Origin: an uncultured Phascolarctobacterium sp.
GTDB lineage: Bacteria; Bacillota; Negativicutes; Acidaminococcales; Acidaminococcaceae
Direction: 5' to 3'
DNA: 64,000 nt
Assembly (NCBI RefSeq): GCF_900753045.1
Contig: NZ_CAADXO010000071.1
Location: 1-64,000, forward strand
Part shown: positions 25,159 to 34,773 of the stretch, one piece after another
How positions within the stretch are numbered: position 1 is the stretch's first letter
Layout of the letters: each line of letters opens with the position of its first letter
Program-made: the position numbers and the translations under genes
The notes under the pieces: generated by a model
What the model saw: only the letters and a program-made list of their open reading frames with translations
Told to the model about the DNA's origin: nothing
The model's database searches: none

Positions 25159-26457
25159 ATGAATAAAAACTTTTTAGCTTTAAGCTTAGCTGCAGCACTG
25201 TTGGCACCCCAGGTAGCAGGCGCTGAAGGCTTTGCTATTAACGAATGGTCTGCTGAAGGCGTTGCTATGGGTGGTGCGCGTATGTTTGCTGAGGACGATG
25301 CTGCAAACGTGGCTTACAACCCTGCTTCTATCACCAAAGTAAAGGGTGAGGTAATGAAGAGCAGCTACACTTATCTGAGCCCGCACGGCAACTATAAGCT
25401 GTATGATGGTGCAGGCAAAGAAATTGAGGACGGCAAAAACGTTGTTCATGCCGGTTGGGCAGTAGGCAGCTACTACGTAAGGCAGATTAATGATAAAGAA
25501 TGGTTCGGCATCGGCGCTTTCCCGCGCTTTGCCATGGTATCCGAGTTTGAGCGTGCCAGCAAGGCATCTACTAATGCATTTTTCTCTAAACTGAACGGTG
25601 TCAGCGTTACTCCGACCTATGCGCACAAGTTTGACAAAAAATGGAGCGCAGCAGTTGGTGCGGAAATTAACTATGTTGGTCTGGAGCTGCAGAAAAACCT
25701 GCAGATGAAAATGCCTGTAGAAACACCTGTGGGAACCAAGATTGCTACTATCGACGGCACTACTCAGATTGAAGGCGAAAGCTATGCTTTGGGCTGGAAT
25801 GCTGCTGCCAACTATGCCTTTGATGATAAAAACGAAATCGGTGTAGTATATCGCAGCCGTATTAAGCATTCTTTAGAAGCAGATTTAAAAGGTTATGGAA
25901 CAAAAAGTCCTGCAAGTCCCTTAGGTGGTAGCAATGATGTTTTTGGCAATGCTTATGGCGTGGTAACTCTGCCGGACAGCTGGGATATCGGTTATAACCA
26001 TAAATTTGACAAGAAAACCCGTCTGGAATTGAAAGCTACTCGTACCAACTGGAGTACCTATGATGCTTTGAATGTTTATTTTGATAAATCTATTGTAGGT
26101 ATTCCCGGTATAGCGGAAAGCTCTCCTTCTGCTAAAAACTGGTCTGACGGCTGGCGTTATGCTATCGGCTTAGAGCACAACCTGAGCGATAAGTATGCTG
26201 TTATGGCTGGCTTTGCTTTCGACGAGTCCTCTATTCCTTATAATGGCGGTGACTTCATTGTACCGACCGGTCTGCGCCGTACCTATTCCATCGGTGCCCG
26301 CTACAACGATAAGAAACAGACCGTTGCTGTTGCTTTGGGCTGGATGGATGTCGGCAACCTGGATTTTGCCGGTCATGCTACCGATGCTTATAAGAGCGCT
26401 CATGCTTATGACAGCTTCACCAAGATTGCTTCTATTTCCTACCAACGTAAATTCTAA
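25159..26457 (+). CDS. Outer-membrane transport protein (OmpP1/FadL/TodX family)
   Basis: A 432-residue outer-membrane beta-barrel. A signal peptide of about 22 residues (ending VAGA) is followed by EGFAINEWSAEGVAMGGA, the FadL hatch-like N-terminus, and AYNPASITK, the family NPA motif. The rest alternates aromatic strands (SYYVRQIN, YAIGLEHNLSDKYAVMAGFAF) and ends in a terminal Phe (SYQRKF), the BamA-recognised C-terminus. It probably passes hydrophobic compounds across the outer membrane. Its presence in a Firmicute-type genome points to Negativicutes. A strong terminator follows. Confidence 0.92.
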   Translation: MNKNFLALSLAAALLAPQVAGAEGFAINEWSAEGVAMGGARMFAEDDAANVAYNPASITKVKGEVMKSSYTYLSPHGNYKLYDGAGKEIEDGKNVVHAGWAVGSYYVRQINDKEWFGIGAFPRFAMVSEFERASKASTNAFFSKLNGVSVTPTYAHKFDKKWSAAVGAEINYVGLELQKNLQMKMPVETPVGTKIATIDGTTQIEGESYALGWNAAANYAFDDKNEIGVVYRSRIKHSLEADLKGYGTKSPASPLGGSNDVFGNAYGVVTLPDSWDIGYNHKFDKKTRLELKATRTNWSTYDALNVYFDKSIVGIPGIAESSPSAKNWSDGWRYAIGLEHNLSDKYAVMAGFAFDESSIPYNGGDFIVPTGLRRTYSIGARYNDKKQTVAVALGWMDVGNLDFAGHATDAYKSAHAYDSFTKIASISYQRKF

Positions 26458-26478
26458 TTTTATATTTTGCTTTTACCG

Positions 26479-26512
26479 GAGCTGCTGCACGAAAAAGTGC
26501 GGCAGCTCTTTT
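26479..26512 (+). terminator. Terminator after the FadL-like gene
   Basis: GAGCTGC-GCAC (26479-26489) pairs with GTGC-GCAGCTC (ending 26508) with one mismatch, and a T-run follows. Confidence 0.85.
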
Positions 26513-26576
26513 AATATGTTTGCCGTTTGTGCTACAATAGGCTTAACAAGGTTATTGGTGAAAGGAGAAATGTAAA

Positions 26577-27182
26577 ATGAAATGTGATTGCGCTAATTGT
26601 CCTACACATGCCTGCTACACCAAGGGTGTTAACTGCACAGGCGTGCCTCTGGAGGCTGTCAAGGAAGCCTATAACGAGGAAGAATTGAAACTCATGCAGG
26701 CTGCTGCCTACGTTGAAGGCACGTTCTACAGCAATATCTGCCGTCTGCAGGAAACCGCGGAGTTTGCCAAAGCTATGGGCTACAAAAAGCTGGGCATGTC
26801 CTTCTGCATCGGTCTGAATGCGGAAGCACGCTATATTGCCAAATATTTTAAGCAGCAGGGCTTTGAGTTTTACAGCGTATGCTGCAAAAACTGCAGCTTA
26901 CCCAAAAAAGAGCTGGGACTGAAGCAGGTTAAGCCGGAGCTGGAGCATGAAGCAATGTGCAATCCTAAATTCCAGGCTAAGTTTTTGGCAGAAAAGGGCG
27001 TTGAGCTGTACATTTCCTGCGGCCTATGCGTTGGACACGATGCTATTTTCAATATGAATGCCGAAGGACCGGTAACGAATCTGGTAGTTAAGGACCGTCT
27101 GCTGGCCCACAATCCTTTGGGCGCTATTTATTCCCGCTACTGGAAGCGTAAGCTGGGAATTATGGACGACGGCGAGGTGTAA
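26577..27182 (+). CDS. DUF1847 cysteine-rich protein
   Basis: A 201-residue cytoplasmic protein with many Cys: an N-terminal CDCANCPTHACYTKGVNC cluster, CCKNCSLPKKELG in the middle, and SCGLCVGHDAIF near the end. This is the DUF1847 layout and suggests a bound metal or Fe-S cluster. Its function is not known. AAAGGAG is just upstream. It is preceded by a terminator and is probably monocistronic. Confidence 0.85.
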   Translation: MKCDCANCPTHACYTKGVNCTGVPLEAVKEAYNEEELKLMQAAAYVEGTFYSNICRLQETAEFAKAMGYKKLGMSFCIGLNAEARYIAKYFKQQGFEFYSVCCKNCSLPKKELGLKQVKPELEHEAMCNPKFQAKFLAEKGVELYISCGLCVGHDAIFNMNAEGPVTNLVVKDRLLAHNPLGAIYSRYWKRKLGIMDDGEV

Positions 27183-27356
27183 AATAGATTGATTTTTACA
27201 GGGAGAATCTCGGAGAACAATTAAATTTTTCTCTTGGATTACTCCCTGCTAACTTCTTTGTAATTTTCTCGTTAATTGGTGAAAAAATACTCCCTTCCCC
27301 GTTGCTTTTTTGTTGCAATTTGATACAATATAATTTACGGAAGGAAGGTACACTAA

Positions 27357-28145
27357 ATGATATTTGATACACATATGCACTGTGATTATTCCTGCGACAG
27401 CGAAATGAAATTTGCTGATGCCATCGGCGCAGCCGCTGAGCAGGGGATTGGTATAACGGTTACAGAGCATTGGGATTATGATTATCCGACTAATCCGGAA
27501 GCATTTATCTTTGATATAGACGAATATTTTGCGCGTCTGCAGCCGCTGAGCAGCGACAAGGTGCTGATAGGCATTGAAATCGGCATGCAGACACATACTG
27601 CAGCTGAGGATAAAAAGGTGGCACAGGCTTATCCGTTTGACTATGTGCTGGCCTCTATCCATTGCATCGGCGGACGTGATTTATACGAGCAGACCTGCTA
27701 CAAGGGACGCACACGTCAGCAGATTGTAGAAGAATTTTTGCATGATGCGATTACCTGCCTGGAACAGGAGCGAGATTTTGATGCGTTTGCGCATATTGAC
27801 TATATCTGCCGTTATTGGCCGTATAAGGGAGCGGAGCGTGAGCTGCGTCTGCAGGATGCACCGGAATTATTCGATAAGCTGTTTTTACTTTTGATTGAGC
27901 AGAATAAGCCTATTGAAATCAATACCCGCCGCCTGGATGATGCTGCTGCGGTAGCAGGCTTGCTGCCGTTGTATAAGCGTTACCGTGAGCTTGGCGGCAA
28001 ATACTGCACTCTTGGCAGTGACGCCCATTATAAGGATCATGTGGGGCGCAGATTGCAGGAGGCGCTGGCGTTGGCAGCGCAGGCAGAACTGACACCTGTT
28101 TATTTTAAAGCGAGAAGGATGCAGATTATGGAGGGGTTAAAATGA
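27357..28145 (+). CDS. PHP-family histidinol-phosphatase-like phosphoesterase
   Basis: A 262-residue PHP-domain protein. Metal ligands are visible in DTHMHCDYSC (residues 4-13), the TEHWDYD segment, LASIHCIGG, AHIDYI and the C-terminal GSDAHYKDHVG. It matches the HisJ/HisK type, which removes phosphate from histidinol phosphate. No other his gene is present, so the substrate is not certain. Its last codon overlaps the start of the next gene (ATGA at 28142), indicating a two-gene operon. Confidence 0.82.
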   Translation: MIFDTHMHCDYSCDSEMKFADAIGAAAEQGIGITVTEHWDYDYPTNPEAFIFDIDEYFARLQPLSSDKVLIGIEIGMQTHTAAEDKKVAQAYPFDYVLASIHCIGGRDLYEQTCYKGRTRQQIVEEFLHDAITCLEQERDFDAFAHIDYICRYWPYKGAERELRLQDAPELFDKLFLLLIEQNKPIEINTRRLDDAAAVAGLLPLYKRYRELGGKYCTLGSDAHYKDHVGRRLQEALALAAQAELTPVYFKARRMQIMEGLK

Positions 28146-28906
28146 AATGCGTGCGTTTTGAGGATTTGCGGACAGGCAACAAGCGTATAGGCTTTATTGA
28201 CGGCGATGTTATCCGTTGCGTATATGGTTCTCTGGAAACATATTGGCAGATAACGGATGAAACCTTTGCTATGCGTGATGTACGCTTGCTGGCACCCTGC
28301 GTACCGAAGCAGATTATCTGCGTCAGCTTTAATTACCAGAAGCATGCGGCAGAATTCGGTGTAGAAATTCCGCGCGAGCCGAGTATTTTTTCTAAGGCTG
28401 CGCATACCGTTGTCGGTACAGGTGCGGATATCATCTGGCCGAAGCAGGTGCAGGAGCTGGCCTTTGGCGCGGAGCTGGGCATTGTTGTGAAAAAGAGGAT
28501 GAAGAATGTTAAGGCAGAGGATGTGCCTAAATATATTTTGGGCTATACCTGTGCTAATGATGTTACGGCCCGCGACCTGCAGCGCAAGGAGCGCCAGTGG
28601 CTGCGCTGTAAATCCTTTGACACCTTCTGTCCCTTGGGACCGTGGCTGGAAACAGAGCTGGATCCCAGTGATTTATCCATCCGCTCTTATGTCAACGGTG
28701 TGCTTAAGCAGGATGCACGCACGAGCAATATGATTTATAATCCTTACGAAATCTTGAGCTACATTTCCCAAAGCTTTACGCTGGACGCCGGCGACCTGAT
28801 TTTGACAGGTACTCCGGTTGGTGCAGGGCTCTTGAATGAGGGTGATGAAATCACCGTAGAAATTGAGGGCATTGGCAAAATTACCAACAGAGTAGTTATG
28901 GAATAA
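28142..28906 (+). CDS. Fumarylacetoacetate hydrolase-family protein
   Basis: A 254-residue FAH-fold enzyme. FGAELGIVVKK and GYTCANDVTARDLQ carry the family's Glu/Asp metal ligands, and LDAGDLILTGTPVGAG is the C-terminal signature. Relatives hydrolyse or isomerise 2-oxo acids (e.g. acylpyruvate, 2-hydroxyhepta-2,4-diene-1,7-dioate). The specific substrate is unclear. It is translationally coupled to the PHP phosphoesterase and followed by a terminator. Confidence 0.87.
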   Translation: MKCVRFEDLRTGNKRIGFIDGDVIRCVYGSLETYWQITDETFAMRDVRLLAPCVPKQIICVSFNYQKHAAEFGVEIPREPSIFSKAAHTVVGTGADIIWPKQVQELAFGAELGIVVKKRMKNVKAEDVPKYILGYTCANDVTARDLQRKERQWLRCKSFDTFCPLGPWLETELDPSDLSIRSYVNGVLKQDARTSNMIYNPYEILSYISQSFTLDAGDLILTGTPVGAGLLNEGDEITVEIEGIGKITNRVVME

Positions 28907-28912
28907 GATTTT

Positions 28913-28947
28913 ACAAGACGTGTGTTGCAGCACGTCTTGTATTTTTT
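28913..28947 (+). terminator. Terminator after the FAH-family gene
   Basis: ACAAGACGTG (28913-28922) and CACGTCTTGT (28931-28940) pair perfectly, and a run of T follows. Confidence 0.9.
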
Positions 28948-29050
28948 TCCTGATTGTGTTATATTTTGACTGATAAGTCAGTGATATATATTGTAATACC
29001 GGACTGATACTGCTGCTTGGGAGAAAGCAGCTAAAGGAGGTTCTTTTTTT

Positions 29051-30397
29051 ATGCTTCAGAATATGACGAAAGGCGCACCATTAAAGCTGATTATTCCCTT
29101 TATGGTACCGCTTCTGATAGGCAATGTTTTTCAGCAGCTGTATAATATTGCCGATATTATTATTGTCGGGCGGACGATTGGCGTGAATGCTTTGGCTGCT
29201 GTTGGCGCGGTGTCGCCGCTGTTTATGCTCACGATGGTGCTGACGATTGGTCTCAGCAACGGCTTTACCGTTGTTACAGGCCAGCGCTACGGTGCGCAGG
29301 ATATGCAGGGAATGCGCCGCAGTATTGCTACCTGCGTTGTGTTGAGCTTGTTTTTTGTTTTGCTCATTATGGGGATTATGCATTTGGTTATCGACCCGAT
29401 GCTGGTGATGATGAATATTCCGCCGGAGCTGATGGAGGATGCTTATGCCTATGTAATGATTATTGTCGACGGCTTGCTGGCGATGATGGCCTATAATCTT
29501 TTGTCCGGTATTATGCGTTCCCTGGGGGACAGCAAAACGCCGCTGTACTTTCTCATTATTTCTTCGATAGTGAATATTATTCTGGCGCTTGTTTTCATCA
29601 TCAGCTTTGGCTGGGGTGTACCGGGAAGTGCGTTTGCCTTGGTTATTGCTCAGGCTTTTTCCGCAGTGCTGTGCGTAATTTACATTTACAAGCGTTTTCC
29701 GCAGCTGCATATTCATCGCAGTGATTTCAATTTAGACTGGCCGGAGCTGTGGGCGCATCTGCGTATGGGCTTGCCGATGGCAGTGCAGTTTTCGGTTTTG
29801 GGCTTGGGCATTATTATACTGCAGTCAGTCTGCAATAAATTCGGCAGTGACCAGATTGCCGGCTTTACTACGGCGATGCGCGTAGAGCAGCTGGCGCTGC
29901 AGCCGATGATTTCCTTCGGTATTGCTATGGCTGTATTTACGGCGCAGAATTTCGGCGCTCGCCGCTTTGACCGCATCCGCGATGCGGTGCGCCGCTGCTC
30001 GCTGCTGACGCTGGCTTTCAGTCTGTTTGCTGCGGTTGTGGTATTTGCTTTCGGCGAAGAGGTTATCGGTATCTTTCTTGATAATCCATCACCGACAGTT
30101 ATGGAGTCCGCACATCTTTACATTCTGTATACTGTGCCTGTTTACTTCTTCCTCAGCCAGATTTTTATTTATCGTAACGCCTGTCAGGGCATGGGTGTCA
30201 GCATGATTCCTATGCTTTCGGGTGTGGTTGAACTGATAATGCGTTCTATCGCGGCAATATATCTCAGTGTGCCCTTTGGCTATGAGGGCATCTGTATGGC
30301 GGAGCCGATTGCCTGGATCAGCTGTGCGGTCTTCGTTTTTGCAGCCTACCATTATTTTGTGCGTCTGCTGGAAAAGCAATATACACCTGTTGACTGA
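29051..30397 (+). CDS. MATE-family efflux transporter
   Basis: A 448-residue protein with twelve helices. The opening GAPLKLIIPFMVPLLIGNVFQQLYNIADIIIVGRTIG is the MATE NorM/DinF signature, and the C-terminal half repeats it (AEPIAWISCAVFVF). It probably exports cationic drugs or metabolites using Na+ or H+. AAAGGAGG lies 9 bases upstream. There is no regulator beside it. Confidence 0.9.
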   Translation: MLQNMTKGAPLKLIIPFMVPLLIGNVFQQLYNIADIIIVGRTIGVNALAAVGAVSPLFMLTMVLTIGLSNGFTVVTGQRYGAQDMQGMRRSIATCVVLSLFFVLLIMGIMHLVIDPMLVMMNIPPELMEDAYAYVMIIVDGLLAMMAYNLLSGIMRSLGDSKTPLYFLIISSIVNIILALVFIISFGWGVPGSAFALVIAQAFSAVLCVIYIYKRFPQLHIHRSDFNLDWPELWAHLRMGLPMAVQFSVLGLGIIILQSVCNKFGSDQIAGFTTAMRVEQLALQPMISFGIAMAVFTAQNFGARRFDRIRDAVRRCSLLTLAFSLFAAVVVFAFGEEVIGIFLDNPSPTVMESAHLYILYTVPVYFFLSQIFIYRNACQGMGVSMIPMLSGVVELIMRSIAAIYLSVPFGYEGICMAEPIAWISCAVFVFAAYHYFVRLLEKQYTPVD

Positions 30398-30541
30398 AAA
30401 TAGTTAGCAGAAAAATATTCCGCTGAACTGCATTGTAATTACGTGCCTGAAATACTTTTATTATGAGAATTAAGCTCGACAAAAATTCCTGCGCAGGTTA
30501 CAATTAAAGTACAGAGAATACATTTAAGGATGGTGAATGCT

Positions 30542-31105
30542 ATGAAAAAAATCTTGCTGTTACTGTCGATGCTGATGTTTATTTTTACTGCTACCGTATC
30601 GGCGGCTAGCGCTGTTTTTTTGAAAAACCAATGGTATGAACCCAGCGAAGGAACAGCAGAGTATGTCAGAGTATTTACAACGGATAATCCCGATTATTAT
30701 CGCTATATCAATGACAGATTTGCCTTTGCGATTAATCTCCCGGCAAACTTCAATCAGGCCTTCGAGAGCACTAATGGCGACGGCTGTATCTTTAAAGATG
30801 AATACGGTTCCAGCTTTACTGTCAGCGGCGGTCATAATATGGGTATGACGCTGGCGGATGAATATAATATGGATATCCAAAATCATCCGTCTGCTGCCTA
30901 TAAGGCTAAAGGTGATGACTGGTATGTTATTTCCTATCTGGAAAATGACAGGGTTTACTACAAAAAGTGCTTTATCAACGGTGATTATTGGAATACCTGG
31001 TATTTTGATTATCCTTCCTGGCTGGCAGACAGCTATAATAATAAATGCGCTGCTATCGAGCCTACATTTACACCCGGTTGGCAATCCGGCAGAGCTGTTT
31101 ACTGA
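30542..31105 (+). CDS. Hypothetical exported protein
   Basis: A 187-residue protein with a clear signal peptide (MKKILLLLSMLMFIFTATVSAASA). The mature part is rich in aromatic residues (NDRFAFAINLP, DDWYVISYLENDRVYYKK, WNTWYFDYPSW), like small surface or periplasmic proteins of Negativicutes. The start at 30542 fits AAGGATGGTG better than the ATG at 30530. A terminator follows. I do not recognise the family. Confidence 0.72.
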   Translation: MKKILLLLSMLMFIFTATVSAASAVFLKNQWYEPSEGTAEYVRVFTTDNPDYYRYINDRFAFAINLPANFNQAFESTNGDGCIFKDEYGSSFTVSGGHNMGMTLADEYNMDIQNHPSAAYKAKGDDWYVISYLENDRVYYKKCFINGDYWNTWYFDYPSWLADSYNNKCAAIEPTFTPGWQSGRAVY

Positions 31106-31112
31106 TAAGCTG

Positions 31113-31140
31113 AACGCGTAACGAAAGTTACGCGTTTTTT
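31113..31140 (+). terminator. Terminator after the exported protein
   Basis: AACGCGTAAC and GTTACGCGTT pair around a GAAA loop, followed by a T-run. Confidence 0.9.
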
Positions 31141-31235
31141 CTTTATTTATCACGCCTTGTGTGATAAAATTAATATATTATGGGTTAGTATGTACTGCAC
31201 CTGCTGACCACCGTTAAATGATAGGAGGCGGAGCT

Positions 31236-32105
31236 GTGACAGCAGAGCAAAATAATATATATGGAACACTTTATTTATGCGCTACGCCTATCGGTAATCT
31301 TGAGGATATGACACCGCGCGCTTTGCGGATGCTGCAGGAAGCGGATTTGATTGCGGCGGAGGATACACGTCATACGCTGCAGCTTTTAAATCACTTCAAC
31401 ATCAAAGGACGCCTGGTGCGTTATGATGAGCATAGCAAGGATAAGCAGGGAGAATATCTTTTAGGCCAGCTGCTGGAGGGCAAAAATGTTGCTCTTGTAA
31501 GCGATGCAGGCTTTCCGGGAATTGCTGACCCTGGTGAAGCTTTGGCGCATGATGCGATTGCTCATGGTATCAGAGTGGTGCCTGTACCAGGTGCCAACGC
31601 TGCTTTATGTGCTTTGATTGCCAGCGGTCTGCCGACGTATCCGTTTTTCTTCGGCGGTTTTTTACCAAAGAGTAAGCGCAACAGACGCGAGCAGCTGGAG
31701 CAATGGCAGCATATTCCTGCGACGATTATTCTTTACGAAGCACCGCACAGGATTGTGGAGGTGCTGAAGGATATTCTGAATGCCTGGGGTGACCGTCCTT
31801 TGGCGGCGGCACGCGAGCTGACGAAGCTGCATGAGGAATTCTACCGTGGCACGGTCAGCGGCTGTTTGGAATGGCTGGAGGCCAATTCACCGCGCGGAGA
31901 GTTCTGCCTGGTGCTTGGCGCTGGCGACGGAGCTGTTGCTGCAGCCGAGGAAGAGCTGGAGCCTCTTGACGAGGTGCGCAAGCTGATGGCTGAAGGCGTA
32001 GATAAAAAGGCTGCCTTGGCGCAGGTAGCAAAAAAACGTAAAATCCCCAAACGGGAGCTATATAATCAACTAATTTCTGAAGGAGATGGGTCTGACAATG
32101 ACTAA
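31236..32105 (+). CDS. rsmI: 16S rRNA (cytidine-1402-2'-O)-methyltransferase
   Basis: A 289-residue SAM enzyme that methylates C1402 in the decoding centre. GTLYLCATPIGNLEDMTPRAL, AEDTRHTLQLL, VSDAGFPGIADPG and VPVPGANAALCAL are the RsmI/YraL hallmarks. The GTG at 31236 is preferred because AGGAGG (31223-31228) lies 7 bases before it; the ATG at 31218 has no ribosome site. It overlaps metG by 8 bases and opens the conserved rsmI-metG-tatD order. Confidence 0.93.
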   Translation: MTAEQNNIYGTLYLCATPIGNLEDMTPRALRMLQEADLIAAEDTRHTLQLLNHFNIKGRLVRYDEHSKDKQGEYLLGQLLEGKNVALVSDAGFPGIADPGEALAHDAIAHGIRVVPVPGANAALCALIASGLPTYPFFFGGFLPKSKRNRREQLEQWQHIPATIILYEAPHRIVEVLKDILNAWGDRPLAAARELTKLHEEFYRGTVSGCLEWLEANSPRGEFCLVLGAGDGAVAAAEEELEPLDEVRKLMAEGVDKKAALAQVAKKRKIPKRELYNQLISEGDGSDND

Positions 32106-34059
32106 ACCGAGTTATTATATTACAACACCAATTTATTATCCGAGTGACAATCTGCATATAGGCCATGCCTATTGCACAACTATCGCTGACAGCCTGGCAC
32201 GCTTCCATCGTCTGAAGGGTGAAGATGTATTCTTCCTGACCGGCAGTGACGAGCACGGTTTGAAAATCCAACGTAAGGCTAAGGAAAAAGGCGTAACCCC
32301 GATTCAGTATGTAGATGCGATTATTGCTAACTTTAAGCTGCTGTGGAAAGAGCTGAATATCTCCAACAATGACTTTATCCGCACCAGTCAGGAGCGCCAT
32401 CACAAGGTAGTTCAGGATGCACTGCAAAAAATTTATGAGCAGGGCGATATATACAAGAAAAACTACAAGGGCCTGTACTGCGTACCCTGCGAATCCTACT
32501 GGCTGGAGCGTCAGCTGGATGAAAACCACTGCTGCCCCGACTGCCATCGTCCGGTAGAGGAGATGGAAGAGGAGAGCTACTTCTTTAAAATGAGCAAATA
32601 CCAGGATTGGTGGCTGCAATTCATCGAAGAGCATCCGGACTTTATCCAACCGGCAAGCCGCCGCAACGAAATGATCAATTTCGTTAAGCAAGGTCTGGAG
32701 GATTTGTGCATTACCCGTACCACCTTTGACTGGGGCATTCCTGTTCCGTTTGACAAAAAACATGTTGTTTATGTATGGTTCGACGCTCTGCTGAACTATC
32801 TGACCGGTATTAAATACGGCACCGATGATGCCTTCTTCCACAAATACTGGCCGGCAAGCCTGCATCTGGTAGGCAAGGAAATCGTGCGCTTCCACACCAT
32901 TATCTGGCCGATTATGCTGCACGCTATGGGCCTGGAAATGCCGCAAGAGGTTTACGGTCATGGCTGGCTCGTAGTTGACGGCGATAAAATGTCCAAATCC
33001 AAGGGCAACGTTATCGACCCGCTGGGCCTGATTGATGAATTCGGCGCTGATGCTATCCGTTACTTCCTGCTGCGCGAAATCAACCTGGGCAGCGACGGCA
33101 ACTTCTCCCGTGATGCACTGATTACCCGTGTAAATGCAGATTTGGCTAACGACCTGGGCAACCTGCTGCACAGAACCGTAAGCATGATTGAAAAATATCA
33201 TGGCGGAATTGTTGCTGATACCGGTGCTACCGAGCCGATTGATGATGAGCTGAAGGCTCTCGTTAAAGAAACCGTAGCTAACTATGTTAAGGCCATGGAC
33301 AACATGGAAATCAACACTGCAATTAAAGGCGTATGGGCTTTAATCAGCCGCGCCAACAAATATATCGACGAAACCGCTCCGTGGATTCTGGCTAAGGACG
33401 AGGCTAAGGCTGACCGTCTGAAGACTGTTATGTATAACCTGGCTGAAACCCTGCGTATCGTAGCTATTTTAATCAGCCCGTACATTCCGACCACCAGCCC
33501 GAAGATTTACACCCAGCTTGGCCTGGCTGTGCCTGAGCAGTTCCTGTTGGCTGACGCTGAGTGGGGCGGCCTGGCAAACGGCACCAAGGTTTGCAAGGGC
33601 GAGCCTCTGTATCCGCGTATCGAGGTTACCGAAGACGGTGCAACTATCATCGGCGGCAAACGTTATGAGCATAAGGCTGCAGCTCCCGCACCTGCTCCGG
33701 CAGAAGAAGCAAAGCCTGCTATGGAGCCGATTAAACCGGAAATCGCTTTCCCTGACTTCGAGAAGATTGACCTGCGCGTAGGCAAGGTTCTGGAAGCGGA
33801 AAAGGTTAAGAAATCCAAAAAGCTGCTCAAGCTGCAGGTAGAAATCGGTGATGAGGTACGCACTATTGTCAGCGGTATCTCCCAATACTATGAGCCTGAA
33901 CAGATGGTAGGCAAAAACGTTGTTGTTGTAGCAAACCTGGCACCGGCTAAGCTGATGGGTATCGAATCCTTCGGCATGCTGCTGTGTGCTTCCGACGGAC
34001 AGGGCAATCTTGCTCTTGTCGACCCGCAAAATCTTGCTTCCGGCAGTCGTGTAAAATAA
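32098..34059 (+). CDS. metG: Methionine--tRNA ligase
   Basis: A 653-residue class I synthetase. HIGH is at residues 20-23, a Cys-rich zinc knob (YCVPCESYW...CCPDCHRPV) at about 126-152, and KMSKS at 297-301. The C-terminal ~110 residues (KIDLRVGKVLEAEKVKKSKKLL...GIESFGMLL) are the EMAP/Trbp111 tRNA-binding domain used for dimerisation, as in Bacillus MetS. The ATG at 32098 overlaps the rsmI stop; AGGAG is 12 bases upstream. No separate leader element is seen, so it depends on the rsmI transcript. Confidence 0.96.
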   Translation: MTKPSYYITTPIYYPSDNLHIGHAYCTTIADSLARFHRLKGEDVFFLTGSDEHGLKIQRKAKEKGVTPIQYVDAIIANFKLLWKELNISNNDFIRTSQERHHKVVQDALQKIYEQGDIYKKNYKGLYCVPCESYWLERQLDENHCCPDCHRPVEEMEEESYFFKMSKYQDWWLQFIEEHPDFIQPASRRNEMINFVKQGLEDLCITRTTFDWGIPVPFDKKHVVYVWFDALLNYLTGIKYGTDDAFFHKYWPASLHLVGKEIVRFHTIIWPIMLHAMGLEMPQEVYGHGWLVVDGDKMSKSKGNVIDPLGLIDEFGADAIRYFLLREINLGSDGNFSRDALITRVNADLANDLGNLLHRTVSMIEKYHGGIVADTGATEPIDDELKALVKETVANYVKAMDNMEINTAIKGVWALISRANKYIDETAPWILAKDEAKADRLKTVMYNLAETLRIVAILISPYIPTTSPKIYTQLGLAVPEQFLLADAEWGGLANGTKVCKGEPLYPRIEVTEDGATIIGGKRYEHKAAAPAPAPAEEAKPAMEPIKPEIAFPDFEKIDLRVGKVLEAEKVKKSKKLLKLQVEIGDEVRTIVSGISQYYEPEQMVGKNVVVVANLAPAKLMGIESFGMLLCASDGQGNLALVDPQNLASGSRVK

Positions 34060-34179
34060 AAAAGTGCTTGACGCACTCTGAGATTTAGAGCAGTCACTCT
34101 GATACGTTTTGGCGGATGAGGAGTGCCTGCTCTTCGTCTATTAACATATTGTCTTTTGGTTTGGAAGGGGGACTTATCA

Positions 34180-34770
34180 GTGTCCGAAAAGCTATTTTCA
34201 CGCTTGTTCTGGCGCCCGTATCTTTGTATAGGCATTAGCATGGTTTTAGTGTTGATCAGCAGCATGGTGCCCTATATCCTGCCGCATGCATGGCTGGGAG
34301 AGCATTATCCCGGTTACGATTTCTACATGTTTAAGGGTATGGCCTGGACGCTGAAGTTGGCGCTGCTGATTTATCTGTATGGCATCGTCTGCATTTTTAC
34401 GAAGAATTATTTCCCTAAGCTGAGCAGCCTGTGTACCGAGGAGGTGCGCGCGGTGATTACCGGCTACAAGAGCAGCTGGAGCCGCGGCAAGCAGCTGTGT
34501 CCTGTTTTTACCTATAAAGTCGGTGATAAGGAATACAGCGAGGCTTTGAATGAAGCCAAGGGAACGAAGGAAAAAAGCGGCGATGTGCTGGAGCGTGGCT
34601 TTACGCTGAAGCTGCCGCGTAAAATTATTTATAACCCGCAAAACCCCAAGGAATTTTATCTGCCGGGCTGCGAATATTATTCGCGTAAGGCGGCGGTTTT
34701 CCGTTATATTTTGTTCAGCATGCTGCTGTTTTTGCAGCTGTATCTGAACTTTTTTGTGAATGTGAGGTAG
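34180..34770 (+). CDS. Hypothetical membrane protein (DUF3592-like topology)
   Basis: A 196-residue protein. Two N-terminal helices (YLCIGISMVLVLISSMVPYIL, ALLIYLYGIVCIF) are followed by a soluble domain of about 100 residues (CPVFTYKVGDKEY...RKIIYNPQNPKEFYLP) and a final helix (YILFSMLLFLQLYLNFF). The soluble part resembles DUF3592 (YNPxNP motif). GTG at 34180 is favoured by GGAAGGGGGA upstream. It sits 3 bases before tatD, so it is probably co-transcribed. Confidence 0.65.
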   Translation: MSEKLFSRLFWRPYLCIGISMVLVLISSMVPYILPHAWLGEHYPGYDFYMFKGMAWTLKLALLIYLYGIVCIFTKNYFPKLSSLCTEEVRAVITGYKSSWSRGKQLCPVFTYKVGDKEYSEALNEAKGTKEKSGDVLERGFTLKLPRKIIYNPQNPKEFYLPGCEYYSRKAAVFRYILFSMLLFLQLYLNFFVNVR

Positions 34771-34773
34771 ATT

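Noticed and set aside
31855..33201. Minus-strand ORF opposite rsmI/metG
   Set aside because: Covers two certain housekeeping genes on the other strand and has no own signals.
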